Below are positions 7,080 to 14,058 of a stretch of DNA of 21,698 nucleotides, in pieces (position 1 is the stretch's first letter; the number at the start of each line of letters is the position of its first letter). Source of the stretch: SFWF01 sp045539095 (GTDB lineage: Bacteria; Bacillota; Clostridia; Oscillospirales; Acutalibacteraceae); assembly GCA_045539095.1 (NCBI GenBank), contig JAZQER010000006.1, positions 1 through 21,698 of the forward strand, in the 5' to 3' direction. The translations under genes and the position numbers were made by a program. The notes below the pieces were generated by a model that was given only the letters and a program-made list of their open reading frames with translations, did not search any database and had not been told where the DNA came from.

Positions 7080-7108
7080 ATCATAGCATATTTTTAAAAC
7101 AAGGTCAA
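7080..7108 (-). promoter_or_regulatory. Strong sigma-A promoter reading toward the HTH gene
   Basis: On the minus strand TTGACC (7103-7108), a 17-bp spacer and TATGAT (7080-7085) match five of six consensus bases in each hexamer. The start is predicted near 7073, exactly where leader arm 1 begins. Confidence 0.75.
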
Positions 7109-7114
7109 GACGGT

Positions 7115-7204
7115 AAATAATTAAAAATGAATAGTGAATAATGTGCGGCTTCGCCGCAATTATATAAGGTTTCGGCAGAGCCGAAACACAGAAATTATTC
7201 ATTA
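7115..7204. repeat. Palindromic interspersed repeat, copy C
   Basis: It is nearly identical to copy B: left arm AATAATTAAAAATGAATAGT (7115-7134), hairpin TGCGGC-TTC-GCCGCA (7144-7158), hairpin GTTTCGGCAGAGCCGAAAC (7169-7187), and a shortened right arm AATTATTCATT (7193-7203). The first stem ends in T-A here and T-G in copy B. It abuts the terminator of the minus-strand ABC operon. Confidence 0.8.
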
Positions 7205-7233
7205 AAAAAGACCCTCAATCGAGGGTCTTTTTT
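7204..7233. terminator. Bidirectional intrinsic terminator of the Crp-ABC operon
   Basis: AAAAAAGACCCTC (7204-7216), loop AATC and GAGGGTCTTTTTT (7221-7233) form a perfect 13-bp stem with T-runs on both strands. It overlaps the stop codon of the ATPase gene by two bases. Confidence 0.92.
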
Positions 7234-7786
7234 ATAACTTTATGACCGTGTGTTCGTATTCCGAAAATAGTTCGGGCTGATGGGTGACGGCGATTATAAG
7301 TCTGTCTTTATACTCGTCGGTGATCTTTTTGATGATATCACTTGCAAGCTCTGTATTTATGCCGTTAAAGGCTTCGTCAAGCAGTAGAACATCTCCGCCG
7401 AAAGCAAGAGCACGGGCTATCGCGACTCTACGCTTCATACCGCCCGAAAGCTCATCGGGATAGAGCTTTAAAGAGTCGGCGAGACCCATATCACAAAGCC
7501 TTTTTTCGGCTTCGGTTTTATCAGATACGAGCGCGACGTTATCGAGAGCAGAAAGAGTGGGAATAAGTCTGTCTTCTTGAAAAACGGCGGCGATTTTGGT
7601 GCCGTTTGTGTCGACAGAGCCACCGTCGGGTGATAAAAGACCTAAGATCAGTCGGGTCAGGGTCGTTTTTCCGTAGCCCGACGCGCCCGTTATAAGGACG
7701 ATGCCCTTATCGGGCAGAGTGAGTGAGAAATTCTTTAGAACCTCTCTGCCGTCAAAAATGACCGAAATATTTTGGAGTTTTATCAT
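7232..7786 (-). CDS. ABC transporter ATP-binding protein, NitT/TauT type, compact
   Basis: This is the nucleotide-binding subunit that powers the importer encoded upstream. At 184 residues it is a bare ABC domain, against roughly 240-260 for typical SsuB/TauB proteins. The Walker A is GASGYGKTT (34-42) with a Tyr where Cys or Ser is common. Next come a Q-loop in VFQEDRLIP, the signature LSGGMKRRVAIARAL, the Walker B VLLLDEAF with its catalytic Glu, and the H-loop AVTHQPE. All functional motifs are present and what is missing is the C-terminal extension. The ATG overlaps the permease stop (ATGA, 4 bases), and GGAGGG lies eight bases upstream inside the permease gene. The terminator covers its own stop codon, so it is the last gene of the operon. 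Confidence 0.9.
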   Translation of the reverse strand: MIKLQNISVIFDGREVLKNFSLTLPDKGIVLITGASGYGKTTLTRLILGLLSPDGGSVDTNGTKIAAVFQEDRLIPTLSALDNVALVSDKTEAEKRLCDMGLADSLKLYPDELSGGMKRRVAIARALAFGGDVLLLDEAFNGINTELASDIIKKITDEYKDRLIIAVTHQPELFSEYEHTVIKL

Positions 7787-8538
7787 ATCTTTCGCCCTCC
7801 TTTTTTAAAAAGAAGCTTGAAGATTCCTTCAAAAATTAGGCTGAGTGCAACCACGACTACTGTCCACACAAGGACATCAGCGGTGTCAAGCACTACCTTG
7901 GCATCGTTCATTGCCTTACCGATAGCCACTCTCGGATAGCTTATGACCTCGGCGGCGATGCCCGATTTCCAGGCAAGACCGAGTGAAGTCAGTCCGCCCG
8001 AATAAAAATATGGTGCGAGCTGTGGTAATATCAGCTTTGTGAGGGACTTGTTGCGGGGAAGGCGGTAGGCCTTTGCCTTTTCTGAGAGGTTGGGGACGAG
8101 GGAGCGCAGTCCTGCCGAAATATTTTCCCATATTATCGGCACCACCATCAGCAGGGCGATAAATATCGGTATCGTGTCATTGTTGAGCCAAAGGTATGCG
8201 AGAAGGATAAAGGAGACAACGGGTGTTGCGCGCACCGTTCTGAGAGCAGGCGTTATAAACGTCTTTATAAAAGGCACATATTTTGTTACAAGCGCAAGCC
8301 AGAAGCCGAGCAAAGCTCCCGCTATGAAGCCTGCAATAATGCGGATAAGAGATGCCCATACGGTTTTCCAGAAGTCAGCGCTTGTCGAAAGCTCAAAAAG
8401 CCGTCTGACAACTGTATGCGGATAGGGCAAAAATATTTCTTTGTCAATAAAAAAGGCAACAAGATACCATACCACCGCCCAGAAGGCGGCGGCAAGTAAA
8501 GCTTTTAATATCTTAGGGTACAAAGTAGAAGCCTTCAT
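7783..8538 (-). CDS. ABC transporter permease, NitT/TauT (SsuC-like) type
   Basis: This 251-residue membrane permease belongs to the family that imports nitrate, taurine, sulfonates or pyrimidine precursors. It opens with a hydrophobic helix around ALLAAAFWAVVWYLVAFFID, then PYPHTVVRRLFEL, a common family feature. Further hydrophobic segments follow, one near IIAGFIAGALLGFWLALV, and the last is VVVVALSLIFEGIFKLLF. The ATPase-contacting loop is KAKAYRLPRNKSLTKLILPQ. The gene overlaps the 3' end of the binding-protein gene by 26 bases, with GGAGGAG nine bases before its ATG, so translation is coupled. The substrate cannot be read from the permease. Confidence 0.9.
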   Translation of the reverse strand: MKASTLYPKILKALLAAAFWAVVWYLVAFFIDKEIFLPYPHTVVRRLFELSTSADFWKTVWASLIRIIAGFIAGALLGFWLALVTKYVPFIKTFITPALRTVRATPVVSFILLAYLWLNNDTIPIFIALLMVVPIIWENISAGLRSLVPNLSEKAKAYRLPRNKSLTKLILPQLAPYFYSGGLTSLGLAWKSGIAAEVISYPRVAIGKAMNDAKVVLDTADVLVWTVVVVALSLIFEGIFKLLFKKGGRKI

Positions 8539-9532
8539 CCGGAACAGCTCCTCCTACAGATTTGGGGTTGGCGGCATACAGAACACTGAAGTAGCCTTCG
8601 ATAGCGGGCTTCATATCTGCGCCCGATACGAGGGTCAGGTTGCAGTTGGGGATAGCCTTGGTTGCAAGTGCGGCCTTGGGTACTATGCCATAGGTCTCGC
8701 AGAGAGCGCCTGCCTCGGCGGGGTTTTCTTTGGCGTAATTTATAGAATCCTCGAGCTGGTCAATAAAGAGCTTCACCTGCTCGGGATGAGCCTCTAAGAA
8801 TTCATTTCTGACTATAACACAGCCCATAGTGAGCTTGCTGTTTTCGTCGGCAACCTTGTTCCACTCATCATTGAGATTCAAGGCAATGCGAAGATCCTTG
8901 TTCTGTGCCATAGCAGAGGATACGTTCGGCTCGGGCAGCATGCCGAGAACACATTCACCTGCCGCCATTAAAGCTGCAAGCTCAGAGTGCTCTGCTTTAA
9001 ACTCGATGGTTATGTCTTTACCTACCTCAAGACCGTTCTTCAGGAGTATATAGTTCAGAACATACTCGGGATTTGCACCCTGACCTGTAGCATAGACCGT
9101 CTTGCCGCGAAGGTCGGCAACAGAGTTTATGGTATTTCCGTTTTCAAGAACGTAAAGAGAACCGAGGGTGTTGATAGCAATCATTTTAATGCCCTTTTCG
9201 GTGCTCTTGTAAAGTGTAGCGGCAAGGTTTGTGGGAACGGCGGCAATATCAACCTTTCCGCCTGCTACTGCCGAAACGGCTTCGGTCGGCTGAGCGGCAA
9301 TAGTAAATGTGTATTTGGAATTATCCTGCTTTGCGGCATCATCCATCATCTTAGCCATACCGATACCTGTGGGGCCTTTGAGGGCTAAGATACGGGTGTC
9401 AACAGGCTCTACAGTGGGTGTAGTATCCGAAGAAGCGGGGTCACCGACAGATGAGACAGTATCACCGCCGCAACCTGCAAGCAGGGTCAGAGCGAGTATC
9501 AGTGTGAGTAAAAGTGCAATTAATTTTTTCAT
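8513..9532 (-). CDS. ABC transporter substrate-binding lipoprotein, NMT1/SsuA-like
   Basis: This 339-residue extracytoplasmic lipoprotein has signal peptide MKKLIALLLTLILALTLLAG and a lipid-modified Cys21, then a Ser/Thr/Pro-rich linker to about residue 48. The ligand-binding part starts ILALKGPTGIGMAKMMDDA. GGKVDIAAVPTNLAATLY, DLRGKTVYATGQG and EAHPEQVKLFIDQLEDSINY are typical of the NMT1/THI5-like and SsuA group. AAGGAG, overlapping the stop codon of the regulator gene, places the start at 9532. Gene order regulator, binding protein, permease, ATPase with tiny gaps shows one operon. Possible ligands are sulfonates, taurine, nitrate or thiamine precursors, and I cannot choose among them. Confidence 0.88.
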   Translation of the reverse strand: MKKLIALLLTLILALTLLAGCGGDTVSSVGDPASSDTTPTVEPVDTRILALKGPTGIGMAKMMDDAAKQDNSKYTFTIAAQPTEAVSAVAGGKVDIAAVPTNLAATLYKSTEKGIKMIAINTLGSLYVLENGNTINSVADLRGKTVYATGQGANPEYVLNYILLKNGLEVGKDITIEFKAEHSELAALMAAGECVLGMLPEPNVSSAMAQNKDLRIALNLNDEWNKVADENSKLTMGCVIVRNEFLEAHPEQVKLFIDQLEDSINYAKENPAEAGALCETYGIVPKAALATKAIPNCNLTLVSGADMKPAIEGYFSVLYAANPKSVGGAVPDEGFYFVP

Positions 9533-9544
9533 TTTGATTTCTCC

Positions 9545-10210
9545 TTAATGTATATCTTTCAAAGCGTTTCTCTGGGCGACAACTATATTTTTGCCGTCGA
9601 TACGTATAGCGCCTGAATTTTCAAGGTCAGCGCGAGCACGGTAGAGACTCGCGCGGCTGATGTCAAGTGTCTTTGCAAGGGCGGTGAAGTTAATATTTTT
9701 ACAAAGGTCATCCTCGGCGTTTTGGAGTATGTATTTTGCAAGCCTTTCGGTGGCTTCCTTTGATGTAAAGGTAGAAATTCGGCGGTTTAAAAACTCCACT
9801 CTGCCGCAAAGAAAGCGGATATATTCTACCGCTCTTGAGGGGTCTGAGTGTATTAGTTTTTCTACCCCTTCACGGGTAATGAAAAGCACCCGACAGGCAG
9901 TTGCTGCCTTTATTTTGCTGAAAGGAAGAGAGGAACTTTCGCAGAAAATACTTGCTGCGCCGAAAAGCTCACCCACAGTAAATGTCTTGAGCGCACTCTT
10001 CGTGCCGTCTGCGCAAAGTGCCGTTGCCCGTCCGCTGAGCAGCAGACCGAGACAGTCGTGGCTCTTCTCTTCACCGAAAACAGTCTCGCCTTTTGCAAAA
10101 CTCATAACTTCACAATATTCGGAGTGCAAAAAATGATCAAGACTTGTGTCGCTTTCGCCGCCAAAGAGAAAGCAACCCTGCAAAATTTTTATATCAGAGC
10201 AAGTTGACAC
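9545..10210 (-). CDS. Crp/Fnr-family transcriptional regulator
   Basis: This cytoplasmic regulator has 221 residues. The N-terminal cyclic-nucleotide-binding-like barrel includes FAKGETVFGEEKSHDCLGLL and VGELFGAASIF. A long dimerisation helix is around AVEYIRFLCGRVEFLNRRIS. The C-terminal winged helix is FTALAKTLDISRASLYRARA followed by DLENSGAIRIDGKNIVV. The start is GTG (10208-10210). The ribosome site is poor (TAGGG). I do not see an Fnr-type iron-sulfur cysteine pattern and cannot tell whether it binds cAMP. It leads the operon, twelve bases before the binding-protein gene, so it most likely controls this importer. A palindrome over its own transcription start suggests autoregulation. Confidence 0.9.
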   Translation of the reverse strand: MSTCSDIKILQGCFLFGGESDTSLDHFLHSEYCEVMSFAKGETVFGEEKSHDCLGLLLSGRATALCADGTKSALKTFTVGELFGAASIFCESSSLPFSKIKAATACRVLFITREGVEKLIHSDPSRAVEYIRFLCGRVEFLNRRISTFTSKEATERLAKYILQNAEDDLCKNINFTALAKTLDISRASLYRARADLENSGAIRIDGKNIVVAQRNALKDIH

Positions 10211-10227
10211 AACCCTACCCCCAAAAC

Positions 10228-10243
10228 TGTTTCATATGAGACA
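10228..10243. promoter_or_regulatory. Candidate Crp/Fnr-type operator
   Basis: TGTTTCATATGAGACA is a 16-bp palindrome with one mismatched pair, the same size as the classical Crp site TGTGA-N6-TCACA and sharing its outer TGT/ACA. It overlaps the predicted transcription start of the regulator operon (about 10242), where binding would repress. Confidence 0.45.
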
Positions 10244-10248
10244 TATTT

Positions 10249-10277
10249 ATAATAACACATCGTTATTTAATTGTCAA
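10249..10277 (-). promoter_or_regulatory. Promoter of the Crp-ABC operon
   Basis: On the minus strand TTGACA (10272-10277, perfect), a 17-bp spacer and TATTAT (10249-10254, one mismatch). The leader to the GTG start would be about 32 nt. No equally good plus-strand promoter for the lipid kinase gene was found in the same 169-bp spacer. Confidence 0.78.
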
Positions 10278-10379
10278 TCTTAAATGTTAAAATTTTGTTT
10301 ACACATTTTTTCTTTGCGGGTGCAATAATATTATAAGGAATTAAAGGAATAAAAGCAGTTTTTTCAGAGGTGAATGTAA

Positions 10380-11276
10380 GTGACAGATAAACGCCTTTTA
10401 CTGATAGTCAATCCGCGCGCGGGAACAGGTAAGATAAAGCCGCAACTTTTCAGAGTGGTAGATATACTTTCTAAGGAAGGTTTCGAGGTTACCGTTTATC
10501 CGACCAAGAAGCAGATGGACGCTTATAACAGGATATGTGAGGGCATAGATGACTTTGAAAGGCTGGTCGTGTGCGGCGGCGATGGAACGCTGAATGAAGT
10601 CGTGAACGGCGTCATTACGTCAAATGCCGATGTAACCATAGGATACATTCCGGCAGGAACGCTTAATGAATGGTCGAGTGGTCTTAAAATATCGCGCAAT
10701 ATCGAGCAGGCGGCAAAGGACGCTGTGGGCGGTAGAGAGACGACCCTTGATGTCGGTATTTTCGATGACAGATATTTCACGTACACTGCATCTTTTGGCG
10801 CTTTTACCGAGGCGTCATATTCTGCGCCTCAGGATGTAAAAAATGTTCTCGGTCAAGCGGCATATTTCTTCGAGGGAATAAAAAGTCTCGGAAATATAAA
10901 ACCCATTTCGCTGAGCATTGAGACCGAAACCAAAAAGATTGAGGGAGATTTCCTTTTCGGCGCTGTATCAAATTCTCTTTCGGTCGGCGGCGTTCTGAAG
11001 CTTAATGAAAATGCCGTAGCCTTAAATGACGGTTTTTTTGAGGTGTTGCTTATCCGTCATCCGGAAACACTTGCTCAGCTTCAGCAGATACTGGACGGTA
11101 TTGTCAAAAAAGACTTTAACCGAAAAGGAATAGAATTTTTTAAAGCGGCAAAGATAACCGTTCGTTCGGATAAAAAAATAGACTGGACCCTCGACGGCGA
11201 GCATGCCCGCGGAGAAAAGGAAACGAATATAACCAATCTTAACAACCGAATCAGATTTATGGTACCGAATAAATAA
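10380..11276 (+). CDS. Diacylglycerol kinase-like lipid kinase (DagK/YegS family)
   Basis: This 298-residue cytoplasmic or membrane-associated kinase would phosphorylate diacylglycerol or a related lipid with ATP. It opens with LLLIVNPRAGTGK, the nucleotide-loop motif of the family. GGDGTLNEVVNG follows (GGDGT at 66-70), then IPAGTLNEWSSGL, where most relatives have GTxND. The C-terminal part carries LNDGFFEVLLIRHP and IDWTLDGEHARG, matching the D-G-F and D-G-E signatures. The start is GTG at 10380 with GAGGTG seven bases upstream. It is a single gene converging on the degV operon, and its stop codon lies inside a 44-bp palindrome. The lipid substrate is not determined by sequence. Confidence 0.92.
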   Translation: MTDKRLLLIVNPRAGTGKIKPQLFRVVDILSKEGFEVTVYPTKKQMDAYNRICEGIDDFERLVVCGGDGTLNEVVNGVITSNADVTIGYIPAGTLNEWSSGLKISRNIEQAAKDAVGGRETTLDVGIFDDRYFTYTASFGAFTEASYSAPQDVKNVLGQAAYFFEGIKSLGNIKPISLSIETETKKIEGDFLFGAVSNSLSVGGVLKLNENAVALNDGFFEVLLIRHPETLAQLQQILDGIVKKDFNRKGIEFFKAAKITVRSDKKIDWTLDGEHARGEKETNITNLNNRIRFMVPNK

Positions 11277-11313
11277 ACAGAAGTCTGTCATATGACAGAC
11301 TTCTGTTTATTTA
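11270..11313. terminator. Perfect 44-bp palindrome, bidirectional terminator
   Basis: Each 22-base arm is an exact reverse complement of the other, centred on TCATATGA at 11291/11292. It contains the lipid kinase stop codon and ends six bases before the stop of the convergent degV gene. Outer AAATAAACAG and CTGTTTATTT give T-rich tails in both directions. Confidence 0.85.
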
Positions 11314-11319
11314 CAGTTA

Positions 11320-12162
11320 TTATAACGTTTCAAATCCTACAAGCAGTCCGCCTTTTTCTGCGTAGAAGCTACAGAGCGCTTTACAGTTGTAGAGCTTTAT
11401 TTTTGCGTTTTTGAATTCATTTTTAAGAAGAGCTGCCAGCTCTTTTGCGGCGCTTTCATTAAAACAGTGAGCGATACGGATACTGCCGTCGACACAGCCG
11501 ATAGCTTTCATATGGCTTACTATGGTCTCGAGGGCCTTTTTCTCGCCGCGACATTTGTTAAGCGGCTCAAGGTCGCCGCGATCGCTTGCCTTTCCAACCA
11601 CGCGTATGCCGAGAAGTCCTGCCATTTTGGCAACAAGAGGACTAACGCGTCCGTTGTTTGCGAGATTTTTCATAGATTCAAGCATAAACAGAAGTCGGGT
11701 CTTAGCCGAGTATTTTGTTATTGCTTTACAGATGCAGTCAAAATCCTTATTTGCAAGAACAAGCTCTTCAATTTTGTCTATGATCAGCGCTATCTCAGGA
11801 CCCGCAGTGAGCGAGTTGAGAACGAATACCTTTCGGTCGGGATACTGCTCCTCATAGGTTTGCTTTGCGAGAACTGCGGCGTTATAGCTGCCCGACAGTG
11901 TTGCTGTGATGGTGACACAATATATTTCCTCTGCATCTCCAAAAGCACCGAGCCAGTCTGCCGCGTTGGGGCAGGAGGTCGAGGATTTACCGTTGTAGTT
12001 ACCCAGCTCGTCGACCATAGCCTTTACATCAAGGTTCTCGTCATCGACATATTCTTTATCTGCGGTGATGATTTTAAGGGGAGCCGACTCGAAATCGACC
12101 GAGGAGAGGGAAAACAGATCTGCAGAGGAGTCTGCAACTATCTTAATGCGCTTGTTACTCAT
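11320..12162 (-). CDS. DegV family fatty-acid-binding protein (first copy)
   Basis: This 280-residue DegV-fold protein belongs to a family in which some members (FakB) bind a fatty acid for phosphorylation by FakA. Family landmarks are VADSSADL near the N-terminus, STSCPNAADWLGAF (the conserved T-S/C-P segment), TITATLSGSYNAA, and NNGRVSPLVAKMAGLLGIRV in the C-terminal domain. It is the last gene of degV-hlyIII-degV, 13 bases after hlyIII, with AAAGG ahead of the ATG at 12162. It is clearly diverged from the other DegV in the operon, so the two may have different lipid preferences. No FakA-like kinase is in the window. Confidence 0.92.
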   Translation of the reverse strand: MSNKRIKIVADSSADLFSLSSVDFESAPLKIITADKEYVDDENLDVKAMVDELGNYNGKSSTSCPNAADWLGAFGDAEEIYCVTITATLSGSYNAAVLAKQTYEEQYPDRKVFVLNSLTAGPEIALIIDKIEELVLANKDFDCICKAITKYSAKTRLLFMLESMKNLANNGRVSPLVAKMAGLLGIRVVGKASDRGDLEPLNKCRGEKKALETIVSHMKAIGCVDGSIRIAHCFNESAAKELAALLKNEFKNAKIKLYNCKALCSFYAEKGGLLVGFETL

Positions 12163-12175
12163 GATAAGGACCTTT

Positions 12176-12847
12176 CTAAATTACGTAGAAGAAAATACAA
12201 ATAAACTGTAAAATGCTGCCGAGCACCACAAAGAGGTGAAATACCGAGTGGATGTATCGGCATTTTCTGCCGAAGCCGTAAAAAACGGCACCAACGGTAT
12301 AGGAAATTCCGCCTGCGAGAAGCCACATAAGACCCGCAAAGGGGATAGCTCTTATCGCGGTGGGAGCCGCGATGACTATGCACCAGCCCATGCCGATATA
12401 GCATATCATAGAGAGGACTGAATATTTTTTAAGGTCTATCGCAGTAAAAGTCGCTGCCATAGCCGCAAGTCCCCACACTATCCCGAAAATGACCCAAGCC
12501 CAAACGGGCGAAACGGGACGGATAGAGCAGAAAAGTACAGGCGTGTAGGTGCCGCCGATAAGGAAATATATTGTACAGTGGTCAAGCACCTGAAAGACCT
12601 TTTTTGCCATCGGATGGGTCAGAGCGTGGTAAATGCTCGACATAGCATAAAGCGAAATAAGAGAAGCGCCGTATATTGCTGAGCCGACTATAGCCCAAGT
12701 GTTAGCGTGGAGAGTTGAACGAATCACACAGAGCACTAGCGCAATAACGCCGAAGCCGCCGCCGACAATATGGGACACGTAGTTAAATATCTCCTCACCG
12801 CGAGTATAGTCGGGCAGGATGCGGTTACAAAGACGGGTCCTCGTCAT
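12176..12847 (-). CDS. Hemolysin III family membrane protein (PAQR fold)
   Basis: This 223-residue integral membrane protein has about seven hydrophobic helices, for example VSHIVGGGFGVIALVLCVI and VWAWVIFGIVWGLAAMAATF. The family metal-site residues are visible: SSIYHAL in the second helix, DH at LDHCTIYF, and HSVFHLFVVLGS in the last. The family is related to PAQR receptors. Bacterial members are called hemolysin III or YqfA and are linked to membrane-lipid homeostasis, while real haemolysis is rarely shown. Its ATG overlaps the upstream degV stop (TAATG), and another degV follows after 13 bases, so it is cotranscribed with two candidate fatty-acid-binding proteins. Confidence 0.92.
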   Translation of the reverse strand: MTRTRLCNRILPDYTRGEEIFNYVSHIVGGGFGVIALVLCVIRSTLHANTWAIVGSAIYGASLISLYAMSSIYHALTHPMAKKVFQVLDHCTIYFLIGGTYTPVLFCSIRPVSPVWAWVIFGIVWGLAAMAATFTAIDLKKYSVLSMICYIGMGWCIVIAAPTAIRAIPFAGLMWLLAGGISYTVGAVFYGFGRKCRYIHSVFHLFVVLGSILQFICIFFYVI

Positions 12848-13707
12848 TATCTTTCGCTTCCCAGGAAAAAGAGTGCCATTGTACCGGGACCTGAGTGAGC
12901 ACCGATAACGGGGCCTACATCGGTGATGAGGGTGACCTCTCGGCCATATTTTTCCTTAACTATATTGGCAAGGAGTTTTGCATCCTCTTCGCAGTCACCA
13001 TGGGAGATCCATACAGGGGAATCGGGCTGGATGGCGGCTCCAAGGCGTTCCGACAAAGCCGCGAGGGAGGCTTTTCTGCCGCGTGCAGTAGTGACCTTAG
13101 TAAGATGTCCTTCGTTATCAACATGAAGAATGGGCTTTATACCGAGAAGACCGCCGACAAAAGCTACGGTCGGGGAAACTCTTCCTCCGCGCTTTAAGTA
13201 TTCAAGGTCATCTACCGTAAACCAGTGAGCAAGAGAAGGGACGATATTCTTTGCAAACTCAGCGGTCTCTTCAAGGCTTTTTCCCGACTCTTTCTCTTTT
13301 ACGGTGAGATAGACTTGCATACCAAAGCCTGCCGAAGCGGCAAGTGAGTCAACACAGATGATCTTTCGGTTGGGGTACTCCTCTCTGAGTTCATCAGCGG
13401 CTATACAAGCAGAGTTGTATGTAGTGCTGAGTCCGGAAGAAAATCCGAGATATAAAACATCCATTCCTTCCTTGAGCTCTGCTTCAAAGAAATCTTTAAA
13501 GGCCGCAACATTAACAGCCGAGGTCTTTGCACATCTTCCGGCTCTCATCTGCTCATAGAAATCGGTGGGTGTAAGGTCAAAGTTACTGTAGGACTTATCC
13601 TCGTCGGTAAAGGTGAAATGTAGGCTTAAAAACTTTACGCCGAGCCCATTTAAGAATTCGGGCTTTAAGTCGCATGCGGAATCGGTAAGTATCACATAAT
13701 TGTTCAT
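12847..13707 (-). CDS. DegV family fatty-acid-binding protein (second copy)
   Basis: This is a 286-residue DegV protein, first gene of its operon. Landmarks are ILTDSACDL at residues 6-14, CAKTSAVNVAAFKDFFE (the conserved K-T-S segment near 60), LGFSSGLSTTYNSA, LEYLKRGGRVSPTVAFVGGL, and the C-terminal DVGPVIGAHSGPGTMALFF, which is the standard DegV ending. GGAGA lies seven bases upstream of the ATG. A promoter at 13769-13797 and a 5'-leader hairpin at 13741-13761 precede it. By analogy with FakB proteins it should bind a fatty acid in a deep pocket, but the ligand is not proven. Confidence 0.94.
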   Translation of the reverse strand: MNNYVILTDSACDLKPEFLNGLGVKFLSLHFTFTDEDKSYSNFDLTPTDFYEQMRAGRCAKTSAVNVAAFKDFFEAELKEGMDVLYLGFSSGLSTTYNSACIAADELREEYPNRKIICVDSLAASAGFGMQVYLTVKEKESGKSLEETAEFAKNIVPSLAHWFTVDDLEYLKRGGRVSPTVAFVGGLLGIKPILHVDNEGHLTKVTTARGRKASLAALSERLGAAIQPDSPVWISHGDCEEDAKLLANIVKEKYGREVTLITDVGPVIGAHSGPGTMALFFLGSER

Positions 13708-13740
13708 ACAGTCATCTCCGAAAAATAATCAAAATAAGAA

Positions 13741-13761
13741 CGGTCGATAGAACATCGGCCG
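13741..13761 (-). promoter_or_regulatory. Leader hairpin or operator of the degV operon
   Basis: CGGTCGAT (13741-13748) and ATCGGCCG (13754-13761) pair with one wobble around a 5-base centre. It falls at the beginning of the predicted transcript (start about 13762), so it could be a 5'-stabilising hairpin or a repressor site over the start. Confidence 0.4.
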
Positions 13762-13768
13762 CAATTAA

Positions 13769-13797
13769 ATTATAGTCATTATCAGCACTTATTTAAA
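13769..13797 (-). promoter_or_regulatory. Promoter of the degV-hlyIII-degV operon
   Basis: On the minus strand TTTAAA (13792-13797, four of six), a 17-bp spacer and TATAAT (13769-13774, perfect). The start is expected near 13762, giving a leader of about 55 nt. Confidence 0.65.
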
Positions 13798-13798
13798 C

Positions 13799-13874
13799 CT
13801 ACAGTAGTTAAAATTTTCTAAACCAACGAAAAACCGTCGGTAGAGTTCGCAAAAACTGACTCTACCCGCAGTAG
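13799..13874. promoter_or_regulatory. Cluster of CTAC/GTAG inverted repeats between divergent genes
   Basis: CTACAGTAG (13799-13807) is a 9-bp palindrome adjoining the degV -35. GGTAGAGT (13839-13846) and ACTCTACC (13859-13866) are exact inverted repeats, and CTAC-CCGCA-GTAG follows at 13863-13875. Repeated half-sites between two promoters suggest operators, perhaps for the adjacent XRE regulator, but no binding rule is known. Confidence 0.4.
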
Positions 13875-13906
13875 AATAGTGCCTCAAAACCCTTTACTTA
13901 TCGGAC

Positions 13907-13935
13907 TTGATTTATTCTACCGCTTGTGATATAAT
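13907..13935 (+). promoter_or_regulatory. Promoter of the XRE regulator gene
   Basis: TTGATT (13907-13912), a 17-bp spacer and a perfect TATAAT (13930-13935) preceded by TGA, an extended -10. The start near 13942 leaves a leader of about 115 nt before the gene. Confidence 0.75.
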
Positions 13936-14058
13936 GACAGTGATCAGTGGTCGGCTTGGCAGAGATACTTAACTATCGTTTTTTAAACGAAATATATTAA
14001 TTTTTCAATATTTGTTCTTAATTTCTTCGGCATGGAGCCGTGATACAGGAGATATATG

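Noticed and set aside
6893..7084. 63-codon minus-strand frame in the leader region
   Set aside because: It spans the terminator and paired arms of the leader, has no ribosome binding site, and its composition follows from the repeat structure.
9545..9900. Fnr-type oxygen sensing by the Crp/Fnr regulator
   Set aside because: Cysteines are present but not in a spacing I can match to a known iron-sulfur cluster motif.
11467..12204. 245-codon plus-strand frame opposite the degV gene
   Set aside because: It is antisense to a well-supported DegV gene and has a cysteine-rich composition that mirrors the opposite strand.
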